Positions 5,729 to 7,231 of a DNA stretch of 7,231 nucleotides are shown piece after piece; the first letter of the stretch is position 1, and every line of letters starts with the position of its first letter. Below the pieces are notes generated by a model. That model was not told where the DNA came from, searched no databases, and saw nothing but the letters and a program-made list of their open reading frames with translations. Position numbers and translations under genes: made by a program. Origin of the DNA: Litorivicinus sp. (lineage in GTDB: Bacteria; Pseudomonadota; Gammaproteobacteria; Pseudomonadales; Litorivicinaceae); NCBI GenBank assembly GCA_018402605.1, contig JAGYIK010000057.1, forward strand, positions 1 through 7,231, read 5' to 3'.

Positions 5729-7231
5729 ACTGCGCGTCAGCACGCGAGCTGGCCAACAAATCCGAAAGGCTCGCTGCCTTCGGTTTTACAAGCCAGAATC
5801 GACCCACATAGGTCTCGAAATCGTCGAGGAGTGTTTGGCCCCAAGCGCTTTCGGTTGCTGCGACATACTCTTCTAAATGCCCACGCAGGTGCGCTCTATA
5901 CTGCTCCATTTGTTCGGTGCTAATGCGCGCAATCTCAACCAGTTCGTGGTTGTAGCGATCGACAAAAGCACGCGACTGATCCAAAACGTAAGCAAAGCCA
6001 CCTGTCATCCCTGCGCCAAAGTTGCGCCCAGTCTCACCAAGCACAATCACAAGACCACCTGTCATGTATTCACAACAGTGATCACCGGCACCCTCGACAA
6101 TCGCGGTTGCGCCTGAATTTCGGACCGCAAACCGCTCACCTGCGCAGCCGGCCGCATACAACGTACCACCGGTTGCCCCATACAAGCATGTATTCCCGAT
6201 GATTGACGTCTCTTCTGACGCAAATTGCGATCCTTTCGGTGGAGAAATCACCAAACGGCCGCCGGCCATACCTTTGCCCACATAATCGTTGGCATCGCCT
6301 TCGAGATACATCTCAAGTCCGGGTGAATTAAAAACACCAAAGCTTTGACCTGCAGTCCCTTTCATCGCGATTCGAATCGGCTTAGGTAGCCCCTCAAGGC
6401 CGTATGCTAGGGCGATTTCACCCGACAATGTGGCGCCTACGGAACGGTCACAGTTGGTAATGGTGAACTCAAACTGACCACCGTCGCCCGATGCCACGGC
6501 ACCCCGCGTCGCATCCACAATCGCTTTATTGAGCAGACCCTGATCATAGGGTGGATTTTTCTCCACAGCGCACAACTGCGGTTTGCCCTCGTGTTCCGGG
6601 CCTTGGTACAAGATCGGCCCAAAATCCAATTTCGCTTGGCGCTGAGAGCGACCACCGATCTGCGTGAGCAAATCGGTGCGACCCACAAGCTCTGCCAACG
6701 TCCGCACCCCGAGTGCAGCCATCAATTCACGCGTTTCTTCTGCCACAAAGGTGAAGAAATGCTTGATCATTTCAACCGTTCCGCGGAAGTGCTGCTCGCG
6801 CAGATAATCGTTCTGGGTCGCGACGCCGGTTGCGCAATTATTGAGGTGACAAATACGCAAGTATTTACACCCCATCGCAACCATCGGTGCGGTCCCAAAA
6901 CCAAAGCTTTCAGCACCAAGGATGGCGGCCTTGATCACGTCCAGACCGGTCTTTAAACCACCGTCCGTTTGCAGGCGGACCTTATCGCGCAGATCATTGG
7001 CCCGAAGTGCTTGATGCGCCTCTGACAGCCCAAGCTCCCAGGGCGACCCGGCATATTTGATCGAAGTGATTGGACTGGCTGCTGTGCCGCCGTCATAGCC
7101 CGAGATCGTGATCAAGTCTGCGTAGGCTTTGGCTACTCCTGCAGCGATCGTTCCAACACCCGGCTCACTGACAAGTTTGACCGAAACCAGTGCTCTCGGA
7201 TTGACCTGCTTCAAATCGAAAATCAGCTGTG
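5727..7231 (-). CDS. gltB: Glutamate synthase (NADPH) large subunit GltB, C-terminal third (5' end outside window)
   Basis: GltB hydrolyses glutamine and uses the ammonia plus 2-oxoglutarate to make glutamate. About 500 of the usual ~1480-1500 residues are present. The frame is open to the right edge, where it reads QLIFDLKQVNP, so TTG 7214 is internal. The window holds the FMN-binding synthase part (VKLVSEPGVGTIAAGVAKAY; ISGYDGGTAASPITSIKYAG; GGLKTGLDVIKAAILGAESF) and the 3Fe-4S cysteines in GCKYLRICHLNNCATGVATQ (codons at 6867-6869, 6849-6851 and 6834-6836). The C-terminal GXGXG beta-helix domain follows (GTAGQSFGVFNSPGLEMYL; ANDYVGKGMAGG; IIGNTCLYGATGG; GERFAVRNSGATAIVEG; MTGGFAYVLD). The amidotransferase domain lies outside. 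Sequence is clean, with no frame breaks. The synthase motif has TAASP where TGASP is usual. It is the first gene visible of the minus-strand run. Confidence 0.97.
   Translation of the reverse strand, partial: QLIFDLKQVNPRALVSVKLVSEPGVGTIAAGVAKAYADLITISGYDGGTAASPITSIKYAGSPWELGLSEAHQALRANDLRDKVRLQTDGGLKTGLDVIKAAILGAESFGFGTAPMVAMGCKYLRICHLNNCATGVATQNDYLREQHFRGTVEMIKHFFTFVAEETRELMAALGVRTLAELVGRTDLLTQIGGRSQRQAKLDFGPILYQGPEHEGKPQLCAVEKNPPYDQGLLNKAIVDATRGAVASGDGGQFEFTITNCDRSVGATLSGEIALAYGLEGLPKPIRIAMKGTAGQSFGVFNSPGLEMYLEGDANDYVGKGMAGGRLVISPPKGSQFASEETSIIGNTCLYGATGGTLYAAGCAGERFAVRNSGATAIVEGAGDHCCEYMTGGLVIVLGETGRNFGAGMTGGFAYVLDQSRAFVDRYNHELVEIARISTEQMEQYRAHLRGHLEEYVAATESAWGQTLLDDFETYVGRFWLVKPKAASLSDLLASSRADAQ

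Noticed and set aside
5573..5923. Plus-strand open frame of 116 codons spanning the gltB-gltD junction
   Set aside because: It is opposite two well-supported, intact genes and shows no recognisable domain or ribosome binding site.

Overview
The window looks like a piece of a gammaproteobacterial chromosome. This is inferred from gltB-gltD-hemE synteny as known from pseudomonads, a DnaE2/ImuC-type polymerase, a TolC-type outer-membrane channel and G+C in the mid-50s by eye. The genus cannot be named. No tRNA, rRNA, mobile element, CRISPR array or integrase is visible, and there is essentially no intergenic DNA.

Layout: bases 1-672 (+) are the C-terminal end of an error-prone DNA polymerase (dnaE2/imuC), which meets the tail of a tolC-family gene with a 7-bp overlap. 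Everything to the right lies on the minus strand and reads right to left as gltB (partial, running off the window at 7231), gltD, metY, hemE, tolC. Junctions are very tight: 10 bp, 5 bp, a 4-bp ATGA overlap, and 11 bp. This looks like one five-gene transcription unit whose promoter lies beyond 7231.

The gene set combines ammonia assimilation into glutamate (GltBD), sulfide assimilation into homocysteine (MetY), a heme biosynthesis step (HemE; heme carbon starts from glutamate in the bacterial C5 route) and an outer-membrane channel (TolC). GltBD-HemE is a known association. MetY and TolC in the same run are less expected, and no pump partner for TolC is in view.

The most striking property is a dense cluster of reading-frame breaks between about 1878 and 4008. 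hemE is interrupted about 16 times in 1054 bp. The 5' end of tolC and the middle of metY carry two breaks each. When the frame is followed by protein homology, every conserved HemE motif is still present and the reconstructed length is about 356-357 residues, normal for the family. Nearly all breaks read as losses of one or two bases. No matching breaks are seen in about 1.9 kb to the left or 3.2 kb to the right. Selection-like preservation of codons between the breaks argues for locally poor sequence or assembly more than for an old pseudogene, but very recent loss cannot be excluded from sequence alone. I found no convincing new biological system here.
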